From Burkholderiaceae bacterium (GTDB lineage: Bacteria; Pseudomonadota; Gammaproteobacteria; Burkholderiales; Burkholderiaceae_C), in the NCBI GenBank assembly GCA_024235915.1, contig JACKLO010000016.1, forward strand, positions 91,759 to 155,758: 64,000 nt of DNA, read 5' to 3'. The notes beneath the pieces were generated by a model. That model had not been told where the DNA came from. It searched no databases and saw only the letters and a list, made by a program, of their open reading frames with translations. Shown here one piece after another: positions 63,946-64,000 of this stretch (position 1 is the stretch's first letter; the number at the start of each line of letters is the position of its first letter). A program made the position numbers and the translations under genes.

Positions 63946-64000
63946 TCACAGCGGCGGGATGCGCAGCATCTGGCCCGGGTAGATCTTGTCCGGGTGCTTG
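63946..64000 (-). CDS. C-terminal end of a LysM-domain protein (Kbp/YgaU-like), cut by the window edge
   Basis: Only the last 17 codons are inside the window; they read KHPDKIYPGQMLRIPPL before a TGA. This is the end of a LysM repeat as found at the C-terminus of BON-LysM proteins such as the potassium-binding protein Kbp (YgaU). It lies 10 bases downstream of the rraA start region, on the same strand, so rraA follows after it only if transcription crosses the gap the other way; no operon is claimed. Confidence 0.65.
   Translation of the reverse strand, partial: KHPDKIYPGQMLRIPPL

Overview
The window is a high-GC (roughly 68-70 %), gene-dense stretch of a betaproteobacterial chromosome. The organism is most likely a member of the Burkholderiales in the Rubrivivax/Leptothrix/Sphaerotilaceae neighbourhood. 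The evidence is gene content and order: hrcA//nadK-recN-rapZ, mutM-dynamin-like GTPase-mutY, TPR protein-lolB-ispE-tRNA-Gln-prs-rplY, and pepA-holC facing lptF-lptG. This placement is inferred from synteny and protein style; no marker search was possible. Start/stop overlaps (ATGA, GTGA) are very frequent, so many genes look translationally coupled.

Layout. 1-1844: a secreted pectinacetylesterase-like hydrolase (cut by the window edge) coupled to a membrane-anchored helical protein. 1927-5872: htpX, a NYN-domain protein, pyrC and a DUF4394 lipoprotein. 5913-12690: an orphan amino-acid-type ABC ATPase coupled to a LysR regulator, a three-gene MacB-like export system, and an Atm1-type ABC exporter. 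12743-16380: yciA, then a four-gene HPr-rel-A type operon (nucleotidyltransferase, HprK-related kinase, PqqD-like protein, Cys-rich Tat-exported protein). 16813-24882: a fatty-acid beta-oxidation operon under a TetR regulator with a visible palindromic operator. 25038-27249: HNH endonuclease, glycine-zipper lipoprotein, SapC-like protein and a tRNA with anticodon CAT that looks like tRNA-Ile2. 27298-36457: hrcA, nadK, recN, rapZ, Lon-N-like protein, mutY, GTPase, mutM. 36502-41567: TPR protein, lolB, ispE, tRNA-Gln, prs, rplY. 41634-44142: an AT-richer insertion element with perfect 24-bp terminal inverted repeats, a zinc-ribbon DDE-type transposase and a passenger membrane-protein gene. 44184-54261: Liv-type binding lipoprotein, holC, pepA, lptFG, a CbiX-like chelatase/CysB-like regulator/aminotransferase cluster, and a FimV-like protein. 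54366-58369: enoyl-CoA hydratase, Crp/Fnr regulator, and an APH-type kinase with an acyl-CoA dehydrogenase. 58424-64000: hypothetical proteins, tRNA-Arg, a UvrD-like helicase, tRNA-Pro, rraA and the end of a LysM protein.

The strongest candidate for a poorly described system is the operon at 13217-16380. A PqqD-like presumed peptide chaperone, an HprK-like kinase with an intact P-loop and a nucleotidyltransferase are encoded directly downstream of a small, lysine/tyrosine-rich protein. That protein has a twin-arginine signal and eleven cysteines, all in its mature part. Because Tat substrates are exported folded, it is an attractive candidate for cytoplasmic modification by the other three proteins. 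Next in interest are the self-insulated insertion element with its membrane-protein passenger, the APH kinase/acyl-CoA dehydrogenase pair resembling 4-hydroxyacid catabolism, and the coupled hydrolase/foldase-like pair at the left edge.
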